42,895 nucleotides of DNA, taken from the NCBI GenBank assembly GCA_017302455.1, contig JAFLDO010000041.1:1-42895 (forward strand), given 5' to 3'. Positions within the stretch are counted from its first letter, which is position 1, and each line of letters opens with the position of its first letter. Made by a program: the position numbers and the translations under genes. Below, in pieces: positions 7,965-16,024 of this stretch. This DNA comes from Accumulibacter sp. GTDB lineage: Bacteria; Pseudomonadota; Gammaproteobacteria; Burkholderiales; Rhodocyclaceae. The notes below the pieces were generated by a model. It made no database searches and was not told the DNA's origin. It worked only from the letters and a program-made list of their open reading frames with translations.

Positions 7965-10273
7965 GGTTGCCCCAGTGACTGCTCGAAGGGCCGCCGGGAG
8001 ATGGCGTAGGCCCAGGTCCACGAACCCGCGCTACCGGCCGGCGTCAGCTTGGAGCTTTCCAGTACCATCGCTGCCCAGCGGCCAGGGATCATGGTCGGCG
8101 CCAGCGTGCTGGGCTGTGCGCTCATGCTGATCACCTGCAGGGCGGTCACGTACAGCCCATCACGTTGCCAGGACGCGCTCGGTCTGGCTTCCATGCCGTT
8201 CGCCAGCGACAGGCGCCCATGGTCGTTCAACGGAACCGCGATCAGGCCTTCCGGGGGCGGCGCCGTCGGATCCTGTAGGCGCACGGCTGCGGCAGCGGCG
8301 CGCGCCAGCCCGGCGAACGCGACATCGCCGTCACGGCCACCGGCGATTGCCGAGGGAGGCACCGCGGGCGGATTGTTGACCAGGGCCGGAATGACCGGCG
8401 TACTTGGGATGGTCGCCGTCAGGGCGTTGAAATCCTGCGTCTTCACCTGCGCCACGCTGTTCGCTTCGAGCGGGCTTTCCAGTACTCGCGGGGTGATCAG
8501 CAGAACGATCTGCGAGCGTATCGAGGCGCGCACATCGCGCTTGAACAGGTAGCCAAGCACGGGGATGTCGCCGAGTACCGGTACCTTCTCCTCATCGCGC
8601 TCGAGGCTGTCGCGGATCATCCCGCCGATGGCTACCGTCATTCCGTCCTGGGCGTGCGCAGTCACCTGCAGATTTGCCGTACTCACCGTGTCGATCGGGA
8701 AATACACCACGCCGCCCGTGCCGGTAGCGATCGGGATGGTGCCGTCGCGGAGCCTGACGGTCGAACTGTCCTGGTCGATGGTCAAGGTCACCGAACGGTC
8801 ACCGTTGATGCGCGGCAGGATCGACAGCGTCTGTCCGACATCCCGACGTTCGGTTTCGACGGTGATCTGGGTGTTCGTCGCACCCGTGGTACCGGTGATG
8901 CTTTGCGACGACGCACCGACCGTCAACACGCGCTCGTCGCCGATGAAAAGCCGCGCAGGGTGGTTGTTGGCAGCCACCAGCATCGGCGAAGAGAGGACCT
9001 TCAGCTTGTTTTCCTGCGCCAGCAACTGGAAGCGCAGGCTCAGCGACTTGCTCATGTACTGCCAGAGCATGGTCGCGTCCTGCTCGATGTCGAACATGCC
9101 GGTGGTGCCTGCGTTGCGCGCGTACTGGTCCGGCACCGTCGTCGGCAGCACGCCGACCGGCAGCGGTCCCGTGCTCTTGCTGGTGCCGGCAAAGCCGATG
9201 TCGAACACCGAGCGGAAACCGTTGTCCAGCCTGACCTCGAGAATCTTCATTTCGAGCAGGACCTGCCTGGGTTGCTTGTCCATCTGGCCGACCAGTTCGG
9301 CAATCTGCCTCAGGGCCTGCTCGTCGCCGGTGCGCACCAGGAGCAGATTGTTCAGCCTGTTGTAGGTGATATACACCGGCGGACCCTGGCGACCCGCCAT
9401 GTCCTGGATTTCGGCCATGCCGAGCAGGGGTTGGCCGTTGGCATCAAGACGCAGCTGGCCGCCCAGGCGGTCCTGGCTCATGCGGCCGAGATCGGACGCT
9501 GGATCGTAGTTCGCTGCCGAGCCGGCCGCACCAGCCGCTGTCCCGCGGGAGCTGCCAAGTGGGCCGGCACTACCGGCAGATGGGCCCTGATCGAAGGAGG
9601 CGCCGCCAAAAAAGGTGCTGCCGGTATCGCCATTGTTGCCGGTGTTCGCACGGTTGCCGGCGCCACGGGTCGTCGGCGTCCCGCGGTTGCCCGTATTGTT
9701 GCTGGTGCGCGTGCCGCTCCCCAGGGATGTCGGGGGCATCTCCTCGATCGGCAGCGACAGGAAAACACGGTTGCCGAACAGCGCCTTGAGCGCGTTGGCG
9801 GTCGCCACGACGTTGTGATGGCGGAGAGAGAAGACCGCGGTCTGTTCGTCGCGGACGATCGCCAGGTCCTTCTGGTACTCGTCGCCGCTCATCACGACAT
9901 AGGTCTTCGAGGTGGCGTCGAAGCGATACCAGACGCCAGCCGCTCGGCACAGGTTGCGTACCATGTTCTCGACAGTTGTGTCGCGCAGGTAGAGCGAGAC
10001 GATCTGCTCGGCAACCTTGCCGGTGACCACCACATTGGTCTTGCCAACCTGCGACAGCATGCGTGCGGCGTCGGCAAGCCGTACCTGGGTCAACTGAATG
10101 TCGCCGAGAATGCCGGTGGGCAAGGGCGATGGCCGCACGGCTGCCGGGTTTGCGGTGCGCGTCGGCAGCGTCCCGGTGCTCGCTCCCGCCGTCTGGGCGA
10201 ACGCCAGTGGCTGGGCGGCGGCGAGGGCGGCGAAAAGGGCGGCGAAAGGGGCCGCACGAAAGCCTTGCTTCAT
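7961..10273 (-). CDS. Secretin of MshL/PilQ/GspD type
   Basis: Outer-membrane channel of a pilus or type II-like secretion system, 770 aa with signal peptide (FAALAAAQPLAFAQ, about 12-27). An N0/STN domain lies at about 56-128 (GDIQLTQVRLADAARMLSQV). A second N-domain (about 145-330) is interrupted at 182-265 by a Gly/Asn/Thr/Ser-rich low-complexity insert. The secretin core (about 335-600) has VLLEMKILEVRLD, VAIGGMIRD and VPVLGDIPVLGYLFK, ending in SQIVLLITPRVLESP. About 170 residues follow the core, more than usual, ending with a compact region (GRWAAMVLESSKLTPAGSAG). Start ATG 10273 overlaps the preceding gene stop (ATGA). Closest style is MSHA biogenesis MshL. Confidence 0.95.
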   Translation of the reverse strand: MKQGFRAAPFAALFAALAAAQPLAFAQTAGASTGTLPTRTANPAAVRPSPLPTGILGDIQLTQVRLADAARMLSQVGKTNVVVTGKVAEQIVSLYLRDTTVENMVRNLCRAAGVWYRFDATSKTYVVMSGDEYQKDLAIVRDEQTAVFSLRHHNVVATANALKALFGNRVFLSLPIEEMPPTSLGSGTRTSNNTGNRGTPTTRGAGNRANTGNNGDTGSTFFGGASFDQGPSAGSAGPLGSSRGTAAGAAGSAANYDPASDLGRMSQDRLGGQLRLDANGQPLLGMAEIQDMAGRQGPPVYITYNRLNNLLLVRTGDEQALRQIAELVGQMDKQPRQVLLEMKILEVRLDNGFRSVFDIGFAGTSKSTGPLPVGVLPTTVPDQYARNAGTTGMFDIEQDATMLWQYMSKSLSLRFQLLAQENKLKVLSSPMLVAANNHPARLFIGDERVLTVGASSQSITGTTGATNTQITVETERRDVGQTLSILPRINGDRSVTLTIDQDSSTVRLRDGTIPIATGTGGVVYFPIDTVSTANLQVTAHAQDGMTVAIGGMIRDSLERDEEKVPVLGDIPVLGYLFKRDVRASIRSQIVLLITPRVLESPLEANSVAQVKTQDFNALTATIPSTPVIPALVNNPPAVPPSAIAGGRDGDVAFAGLARAAAAAVRLQDPTAPPPEGLIAVPLNDHGRLSLANGMEARPSASWQRDGLYVTALQVISMSAQPSTLAPTMIPGRWAAMVLESSKLTPAGSAGSWTWAYAISRRPFEQSLGQP

Positions 10274-10866
10274 CGCAGGACCACCTTCTTCCCTTGCGGC
10301 AGGCTCGGGTTGTAGAGCGTGACCCCGTCGCGTTCGATGTGCACGAGGAAGGTGCCGAGGCTGCCGAGATCGATCAGTTCCTTGTCCATCACGGTGATCG
10401 TCTCCGCGCCCCTCACGAAAAGCTGAACGGCCCGTCCTTGCGGCGTGATGATCAGCGCCCGCAACTGCACCTGTTTTTGCAGTTCGAGGATGCTCGCACC
10501 CGGCAGGCCGGTGAAGCGGTTGGTGCTACGGCCTTCGCGCAGTTGCGGAGAGACCTCGAACGGGTCGTTGCCAGGCTCGCCACGACGGCCTGCCGGTGCC
10601 GGTGCGGGCGGCAGCACCTGGCCAGCGCGCTCCGACGACGGCGCTTCGCCCTGGTGGCTGCCGGCAACCGCCTTGGTCTGCCGGGTGACGGTGTCGGCGT
10701 AGCGGCCCAGTGTGCCGAGACCCGCACGCAAGGTCGGGTGCAGGTCGGTCGTCTTGTCGTGGGCCAGGTCGAGCGCCCGATTCTGGGCATGCGCTGCCGG
10801 CGCGAGCGCGCTCAGCGTCAGCAGCAGCAGCGCACCGACCTGGCCGAGTGGCTCGGCGGGTTTCAT
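10270..10866 (-). CDS. MshK/PilP-like pilus assembly protein
   Basis: Exported or membrane-anchored protein, 198 aa. A hydrophobic N-terminal segment (ALLLLTLSALAPAAHA, about 11-27) looks like a signal peptide. A linker follows, then a Pro-rich stretch, then NDPFEVSPQLREG and a C-terminal beta-rich region resembling the periplasmic HR-type domains of PilP, GspC or MshK: ELQKQVQLRALIITPQG, then LIDLGSLGTFLVHIERDGV and LPQGKKVVLR. Such proteins bridge the inner-membrane platform and the secretin. It lies directly before the secretin gene with ATGA overlap, the place of mshK before mshL. Start ATG 10866 overlaps the upstream stop; a longer frame upstream only shadows the neighbouring gene. The family name is inferred from position as much as from sequence. 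Confidence 0.65.
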   Translation of the reverse strand: MKPAEPLGQVGALLLLTLSALAPAAHAQNRALDLAHDKTTDLHPTLRAGLGTLGRYADTVTRQTKAVAGSHQGEAPSSERAGQVLPPAPAPAGRRGEPGNDPFEVSPQLREGRSTNRFTGLPGASILELQKQVQLRALIITPQGRAVQLFVRGAETITVMDKELIDLGSLGTFLVHIERDGVTLYNPSLPQGKKVVLR

Positions 10867-11306
10867 GCCCAGGCGCCGGTGCGGAAAGTCACGCCGGCGA
10901 CGACGAAAAGCACCGACAAGGCCGTCACCAGCCGAATACGGCGTGCCATGGCATCGAGATTGTCGGTCGATAGCTGCGGGATTATTCGCAGCCTGGCGTC
11001 CGTCGCCAGGGCAAGCGTTGCCGCCAGCAAGCCCAGCTTCAAGCCGATGAGACGGGTGACGAAGTTGTCGGCAGCAAACCACGCGCCGGGGTCCGGTACG
11101 AGATTCCACGCCAGCCACACGCCGCTGAGGACCTGGACTACGAGTGCCGGCATTCCCACTTTTTCATACGCGGACTCGAAGCGAAGCAGATCGGCGGGCG
11201 AGCGCTCGCGTAGTACGCGCGGCAGCACCGCAAGAGCGAGGACAAGGTGGCCACCGGTCCACACGGTCGCGGCCAGAACATGAAGCAGGAGAACATACTT
11301 GTGCAT
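10863..11306 (-). CDS. Four-helix CopD-like membrane protein
   Basis: Integral membrane protein of about 147 aa with four predicted helices, resembling the CopD (copper resistance D) family. The N-terminal motif MHKYVLLLHVLAATVWTGGH has two spaced His residues that in related four-helix proteins can bind heme or copper (family inference). ATG 11306 gives the classic family N-terminus; ATG 11321 (GGGA six bases upstream) or ATG 11327 are also possible. Its stop overlaps the MshK/PilP-like gene by ATGA. It follows the PilC-like gene after at most 28 bp, so it is truly embedded in the pilus operon, where no pilus system is known to need it. With the di-heme protein it forms a redox-flavoured pair of accessories. 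Confidence 0.7.
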   Translation of the reverse strand: MHKYVLLLHVLAATVWTGGHLVLALAVLPRVLRERSPADLLRFESAYEKVGMPALVVQVLSGVWLAWNLVPDPGAWFAADNFVTRLIGLKLGLLAATLALATDARLRIIPQLSTDNLDAMARRIRLVTALSVLFVVAGVTFRTGAWA

Positions 11307-11334
11307 GATGAATCCGTGCATGCCCATTCCCGGC

Positions 11335-12567
11335 TCAGCCGCCGCCGGTCGAAACGGCAAGGACCGCCTGGAAAAAGGCGTAGTAGACAAAGCCGACGAT
11401 GCCCCCGATGAGCAGCGTCAACAGGGGTTCGATCAGCGACGAGAGAAGCTTGACGCGAGCATCGAGATCCTTCTGGTAGTGGTTGCCGAGCGCTTCCATG
11501 ACGGCTTCCATCTCGCCGCTACGCTCGCCGATCGCCGCCATGTGCTGCAGCAGTGGCGGTATCGGCGCGCGCGCCAGCGCCACGGTCAGCGCGCGCCCTT
11601 CGAGCACTTGCTCGGCCGCCAGTTGCAGGGCGCGCGTGAGCGCAGCGTTGCCGGCGACCTGTGCCACCGAGCGCAGCGCCTCGAGAACCGTGAGTCGGCT
11701 CTTGAGCAGCAAGCCGAAGGTCCAGGCGACCTGCGCCAGGCTGGCAGCCATCAGCGTGCCGCCGAGTACCGGCAGGCTGAGCATCAGGCGGTCGACAAGC
11801 AGCCGCGCCGCCGGCAGTCGGCGCAGGGCGATGAAGCCGACGACCAGCCCGAGCAGCGCCATCACCAGCGTGAAGCCCCAGCGCCCAAGCCAGTCGGCCA
11901 TCTCCATCATCGTTCTCGCCGCCCACGGTACCGCCTTGCCGCGCGCCTGCAGGAAGACCGCAAAGCGCGGCACCACCGAGCCGACGAGAAAGCTGATCAC
12001 GCCGATCGACACCAGCGTGACGATCGCCGGGTAAGTCAGCGCTGTCATCATCTGCCGGCGCACGTCGGCCCGCTTCTCGGTCAAGACGGCCAGGCGCTCG
12101 AAGACCGCATCCAGTTCACCGCTCGCCTCGCCGGCCTCGGCGAGCTTGACGGCAAGGCGCGGAAAGGTCGATGACTCTCTGGCCAGGGCGGCCGAGAAAC
12201 TGCTTCCGGCGCTGATCCGCTGCGCACAGCGGTCGAGGAGCGAGCTTAGACGGGGCCGCGCCGACAGGCGCCCCGCCGCTTCGAGTGCTTCGAGAATCGT
12301 GTGGCCTGCACGCAGCATCAACTGCATCTGGCGGTAGAACAACATCAGGTCGGAATTGCGCACCGATAGCCCGCTTCGCAACAGGCGCCAAAGCTCGCAC
12401 AGCCGTTCCCGCGGCGATCGGCCGCCGCTTGTGCCGGCGAACAGTTCGAGAACGCGCAGCCCCTGGTCGCGCAGGACGCGGCGTGCCTGCGCCAGATCGC
12501 CGGCTTCGATCTGACCGCGCAACTCCTTGCCCTGGGGGTTCAGGCCGATGTAGCTGAAGGTCGCCAT
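11335..12567 (-). CDS. PilC/GspF/MshG-like inner-membrane platform protein
   Basis: Platform protein of a type IV pilus or type II secretion machine, 410 aa. It begins MATFSYIGLNPQGKELRGQI, typical for the family. Two GspF repeats follow: RQMQLMLRAGHTILEALEAA to LVGSVVPRFAVFL (about 80-215) and SLAQVAWTFGLLLKSRLTVL to VYYAFFQAVL (about 280-405), with three main membrane segments. AEAGEASGELDAVFERLA and AIGERSGEMEAVMEALG are the conserved cytoplasmic helices of the two repeats. The ATG at 12567 lies 10 bp after the ATPase stop. It presumably contacts the PilB/GspE-like motor encoded just upstream. Confidence 0.93.
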   Translation of the reverse strand: MATFSYIGLNPQGKELRGQIEAGDLAQARRVLRDQGLRVLELFAGTSGGRSPRERLCELWRLLRSGLSVRNSDLMLFYRQMQLMLRAGHTILEALEAAGRLSARPRLSSLLDRCAQRISAGSSFSAALARESSTFPRLAVKLAEAGEASGELDAVFERLAVLTEKRADVRRQMMTALTYPAIVTLVSIGVISFLVGSVVPRFAVFLQARGKAVPWAARTMMEMADWLGRWGFTLVMALLGLVVGFIALRRLPAARLLVDRLMLSLPVLGGTLMAASLAQVAWTFGLLLKSRLTVLEALRSVAQVAGNAALTRALQLAAEQVLEGRALTVALARAPIPPLLQHMAAIGERSGEMEAVMEALGNHYQKDLDARVKLLSSLIEPLLTLLIGGIVGFVYYAFFQAVLAVSTGGG

Positions 12568-12577
12568 GCGTTCGCTT

Positions 12578-14185
12578 TCAGAGGCCGGGATGCAGATAGG
12601 GACGGGCTTCGGCCAGACTGGTGACACCGCGCAAGACCTTGTCGCGGGCATCGTCAGCCAGACGCCAGTAGCCGCCGGCGGCCTGTGCGAGTTCGCGCTC
12701 GCCGGCGCTGTTGGCGATCCGTTCGGCCAGTTCGCCGTCCAACCAGAGCGCTTCGAAGAGCCCGACCCGGCCGCGATAGCCGGTACCCAGGCAGCGCGGG
12801 CAGCCATTCGGCTCGTGGATGTGGCAGCCGTCGCGTTCCCTGACGCCGAGCAGTCGCCCCTCGTCCACCGTCGGCGCGCGCGCCTGGCGGCAATGCGTGC
12901 AGAGCAGGCGTACCAGACGTTGGGCGATGACGCCGTGCAGCGTCGCGCCGACCAGGAAGCGCTCGCAGCCGATGTCGGCCAGCCGCGTGATGGCGCCGAC
13001 GGCGGTGTTGGTGTGCAGTGTGGACAACACCATGTGGCCGGTGGTGGCCGCCTTGAGCGCGACATCGGCCGTCGCGAAATCGCGGATCTCGCCGACCAGG
13101 ATGACATCGGGATCGTGGCGGAGGAAGCTGCGCAGTGCCCCGGCAAAGTCCACCTTGCCGCTGACCTGGACCTGTGTGATGCCGGCAATGACCTGCTCGA
13201 CCGGGTCCTCGGCGGTGAGGATGTTGAGGGCATTGGCATCGAGTTCGCGCAGCACGGCATACAGCGTCGTGCTCTTGCCGCATCCCGTCGGCCCGGTGAC
13301 CAGAACGATGCCATGCGGGTGGGCGAGCGCCTTCTGCAGACGTTCCACCATGACTGGCGGCATGCCGAGCGCAGCGAGAGTCTGGCGCTCCGGATCGCTC
13401 TGCATCACCCGTAGCGTCAGGCGTTCGCCAAACTTCGCCGGCACCGAGGCGACGCGCATTTCCATGGGGTCGCTGCCGTCGTTCGCCGGATAGTTCAGGC
13501 CGCCGTCCTGCGGTGCGCGCGACTCGGCGATGTCCATGCCGGCAAGCACCTTGATGCGCGAGATCATCCCTTCGCCGAGCTGGCGCGGTAGCAAGGCGCC
13601 CCAGGCCTGCATGCGGCCATCCACCCGCAGGCGTACGCGCGTGCCCTCCTTGATGCTCTCGATGTGAATGTCCGAGGCGCGGCGCAGCAGCGCTTCGCGC
13701 ACCAACCGTTCGAACAGAGCTACCGGTTCGTCGCCCGTCGTATCGCGGGCCTCGCCCGGCGCGAACTGCGCGAGCAAGGGCGCAATCGCTTCGGGTTCGG
13801 CGACAGCCAGCGGTGTGCCGGCGCCGAGGATGCGGCGGGCAGTATCGACGCCGATCTGGTCTGCCGGATCGCTGATCGCCAGGTAGAGCGTTCCCTCGGG
13901 CGTGCGCATGGGCGCCATCGGGTGGCGTTTGATGAGCGTGCCCGGCAGGCGGGTGGCGCTGGCGCGGTCCAGAATCCATGTATCGAGCGGTGCATAGGGC
14001 AGCCCGTGGGCTTCGGCCAGAGCCAGGTAGAAGGACGTCCGCGGCAGCCGCAATTCGTGCGACAGGGCGTCGAGCAAGGACTGGCGCGCGATCCGGGCCT
14101 GGCTGCGCAGGCGGTTGACGAGTTCGCGGTCGAACAGCCCCGCCTGCAGACCCGCGTTGATCAACGCGGCTTCGTTGACGATCAT
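12578..14185 (-). CDS. PilB/GspE/MshE-like assembly ATPase
   Basis: Cytoplasmic hexameric ATPase that powers pilus or pseudopilus assembly, 535 aa. An N-terminal GspE_N-like domain occupies about 30-145. Walker A is GPTGCGKST (298-306), the Asp box is around NILTAEDPVEQ (321-331), Walker B ILVGEIRD (362-369) and the His box HMVLSTLHTN (384-393). A four-Cys zinc site (C429, C432, C462, C465, as CTHC and CPRC) is typical of assembly ATPases and absent from retraction ATPases. ATG 14185 overlaps the stop of the PilT-like gene (ATGA). Confidence 0.95.
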   Translation of the reverse strand: MIVNEAALINAGLQAGLFDRELVNRLRSQARIARQSLLDALSHELRLPRTSFYLALAEAHGLPYAPLDTWILDRASATRLPGTLIKRHPMAPMRTPEGTLYLAISDPADQIGVDTARRILGAGTPLAVAEPEAIAPLLAQFAPGEARDTTGDEPVALFERLVREALLRRASDIHIESIKEGTRVRLRVDGRMQAWGALLPRQLGEGMISRIKVLAGMDIAESRAPQDGGLNYPANDGSDPMEMRVASVPAKFGERLTLRVMQSDPERQTLAALGMPPVMVERLQKALAHPHGIVLVTGPTGCGKSTTLYAVLRELDANALNILTAEDPVEQVIAGITQVQVSGKVDFAGALRSFLRHDPDVILVGEIRDFATADVALKAATTGHMVLSTLHTNTAVGAITRLADIGCERFLVGATLHGVIAQRLVRLLCTHCRQARAPTVDEGRLLGVRERDGCHIHEPNGCPRCLGTGYRGRVGLFEALWLDGELAERIANSAGERELAQAAGGYWRLADDARDKVLRGVTSLAEARPYLHPGL

Positions 14186-15288
14186 CCGGCGCCCCGTCCG
14201 TTACGCAGCAGACGATCGAAACCCAACGGATCGCGGGCCAGGCGACGGCCGTCATCGACGGCGATCAGGTGGTCGCGGGCGAGGCCGGCCAGCGCCTGGT
14301 CGAAGGTCTGCATACCCGAGTCACGACCCGATTCGATCGCCGAATAGATCTGCGCCGTACGCCCGGAGGCAATCAGGTTGGCAACGGCCGGCGTCACCTG
14401 CAGCACCTCGACGGCGGCGACGCGTCCGGCGCGCCCGACGGCCGGCAGGAGTTGCTGGGCGATCACCGCCTTGAGGACCAGCGACAGGCGGTGGCGAACG
14501 ACCGATTGTTCCTGCCCGGGAAAGGCACCGACGAAGCGTTCGACCGCCCCGGTCGCGTCCGCTGTGTGCAGCGTCGACAAGACCAGGTGGCCGGTCTCGG
14601 CTGCCATCAGCGCCGCGCGCATGGTGTCGTTGTCGCGCAACTCGCCGACCAGGATGACGTCCGGGTCTTCGCGCAGCGCCGCCCGGACGGCGCCGGCGAA
14701 GTCGGGAACATCGGTATGCAGTTCGCGGTGAGTGATGATCGCCTGCGCCGGACGGTGAACGAACTCCACCGGATCCTCGATGGTCAGGATGTGGGCTGGC
14801 ATGGTGCTGTTGATCTCGTTGATCAGCGTGGCCAGCGTCGTACTCTTGCCGCTGCCGGTGATCCCGGTCACCAGCACCAGGCCGGAGGCGAGATGCGCGA
14901 GGTCGCGCAGGCTTTCCGGCAGGCGCAGCTCGGTGAAGCTGGCGCAGCGCGCCGGCAGGTGGCGCGCCGCCAGCGCCAGTTCCCCGAGACTGCGGAAGAC
15001 GTTGATGCGAAAGCGCTCGCCGGCGCGCGACGTGTAGCCGAGGTCGACGCTGCCCTTGTCGGCCAGATCCCTTTGCTGGCCGGCGGCCAGCAGGGCCGTC
15101 AGCAGTTCGTGCATGGCTGCGTGCGGCCAGACCGTCGCCGACATCGGCGCCACGGCACCGTGCAGCCGCCAATATGGTGGCCGCCCGCCCGCGAGGTGGA
15201 GATCCGACGCCTGCTTGTCGACGACGGTGGCGAGCAAGGCGTCAAGAGCGGCGTGCGCATTCGCTGGCGAAAGGCTTGCGTGCGTCAT
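14182..15288 (-). CDS. PilT-like retraction ATPase
   Basis: Cytoplasmic ATPase of 368 aa with the PilT layout. Walker A is GITGSGKST (142-150), Walker B ILVGELRD (212-219) and the His box HLVLSTLHTADA (about 234-245). The PilT C-terminal region reads TAQIYSAIESGRDSGMQTFDQAL (about 311-333). It lacks the zinc-binding Cys pairs of assembly ATPases. Its presence suggests a retractable fibre, as in type IV pili; standard type II secretion systems have no PilT. It starts at ATG 15288, 3 bp after the PilO-like stop. Confidence 0.94.
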   Translation of the reverse strand: MTHASLSPANAHAALDALLATVVDKQASDLHLAGGRPPYWRLHGAVAPMSATVWPHAAMHELLTALLAAGQQRDLADKGSVDLGYTSRAGERFRINVFRSLGELALAARHLPARCASFTELRLPESLRDLAHLASGLVLVTGITGSGKSTTLATLINEINSTMPAHILTIEDPVEFVHRPAQAIITHRELHTDVPDFAGAVRAALREDPDVILVGELRDNDTMRAALMAAETGHLVLSTLHTADATGAVERFVGAFPGQEQSVVRHRLSLVLKAVIAQQLLPAVGRAGRVAAVEVLQVTPAVANLIASGRTAQIYSAIESGRDSGMQTFDQALAGLARDHLIAVDDGRRLARDPLGFDRLLRNGRGAG

Positions 15289-15291
15289 GGC

Positions 15292-16017
15292 TCAGACGGC
15301 AAACCTGATCTGGACGTCCAGCCATTGCCGCACTGGTGCCCGGGTTTCTGGATGGCGTTCGACCTGCACCGAGATGTCGCTGCTCACCGGTGCCGCCACG
15401 TAGGGCAGTCGCGACAGGCCGTCGAGAAACTGCATCAGCCCGTGGTAGCTGGCCCGCGCGCGCATGACGATCAGCGGGCGCTTGAAGGGGTTGCCCTGTG
15501 CGGCCTCGTGCACCATCTGCGACGTCGGCGCCCGCTCCTTGTCCTCGTTGCGCAGGTACACGTGCTCCAGCGCCAGGACTTCCATGTCGCCGGCCTCGGC
15601 CAGACTGGTCAGGCCGGTCTTCAGGGCGTTCATCGCCAGACTGTCGTCGAGGGGAACGAAGCTGCCATTCAGGCGCGCCACTTCGTTGCGGGTTTCGTCC
15701 ACTTGCCGATGCAGTTCGCTGAGTTCCCGCCGGGCTTCGACGAGATTCTTGCCTCCCAGGCTGGGCAGCGGCGCCGGCGGCCTGGCCGGCTGTTTGGCGG
15801 CCAGCTTGTCGCGAGTCGCCTGCTTCTCCAGTTCGTACGCCAGCTGGCTCAGGCGGGTGTGGCCGCGCGGCCAGATCAGCCCGAAGTAGAGCGCCAGGCA
15901 GAGCGCCGCGGCGACCGCTGCGTAGGTGTTCTTGTCCTTGTCGGAGAGTCTTCGGAGCGTCGCGCGAAGATGCCGCAGGCGCAGCCGAAGCGTCTTCCGG
16001 GTCTGGTTTTCCTGCAT
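15292..16017 (-). CDS. PilO/MshJ-like inner-membrane alignment protein
   Basis: Bitopic membrane protein of 241 aa. A basic N-terminus is followed by one helix (about 33-50, TYAAVAAALCLALYFGLIWP), a coiled-coil region (about 50-110) and a ferredoxin-like C-terminal domain. LTSLAEAGDMEVLALEH and ARASYHGLMQFLDGLSRLPY are typical of PilO, GspM and MshJ proteins. Start ATG 16017 gives the expected short cytoplasmic tail; a longer in-frame start at 16116 would overlap the PilMN gene heavily. It follows the PilM/PilN fusion by 7 bp, the conserved order of the alignment subcomplex. Confidence 0.82.
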   Translation of the reverse strand: MQENQTRKTLRLRLRHLRATLRRLSDKDKNTYAAVAAALCLALYFGLIWPRGHTRLSQLAYELEKQATRDKLAAKQPARPPAPLPSLGGKNLVEARRELSELHRQVDETRNEVARLNGSFVPLDDSLAMNALKTGLTSLAEAGDMEVLALEHVYLRNEDKERAPTSQMVHEAAQGNPFKRPLIVMRARASYHGLMQFLDGLSRLPYVAAPVSSDISVQVERHPETRAPVRQWLDVQIRFAV

Positions 16018-16024
16018 CGCGCGC

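Noticed and set aside
11335-13314. A 659-aa version of the PilC-like protein starting inside the ATPase gene
   Set aside because: Its first 249 residues are a Ser/Arg-rich shadow of the ATPase; the family N-terminus MATFSYIGL begins at 12567.
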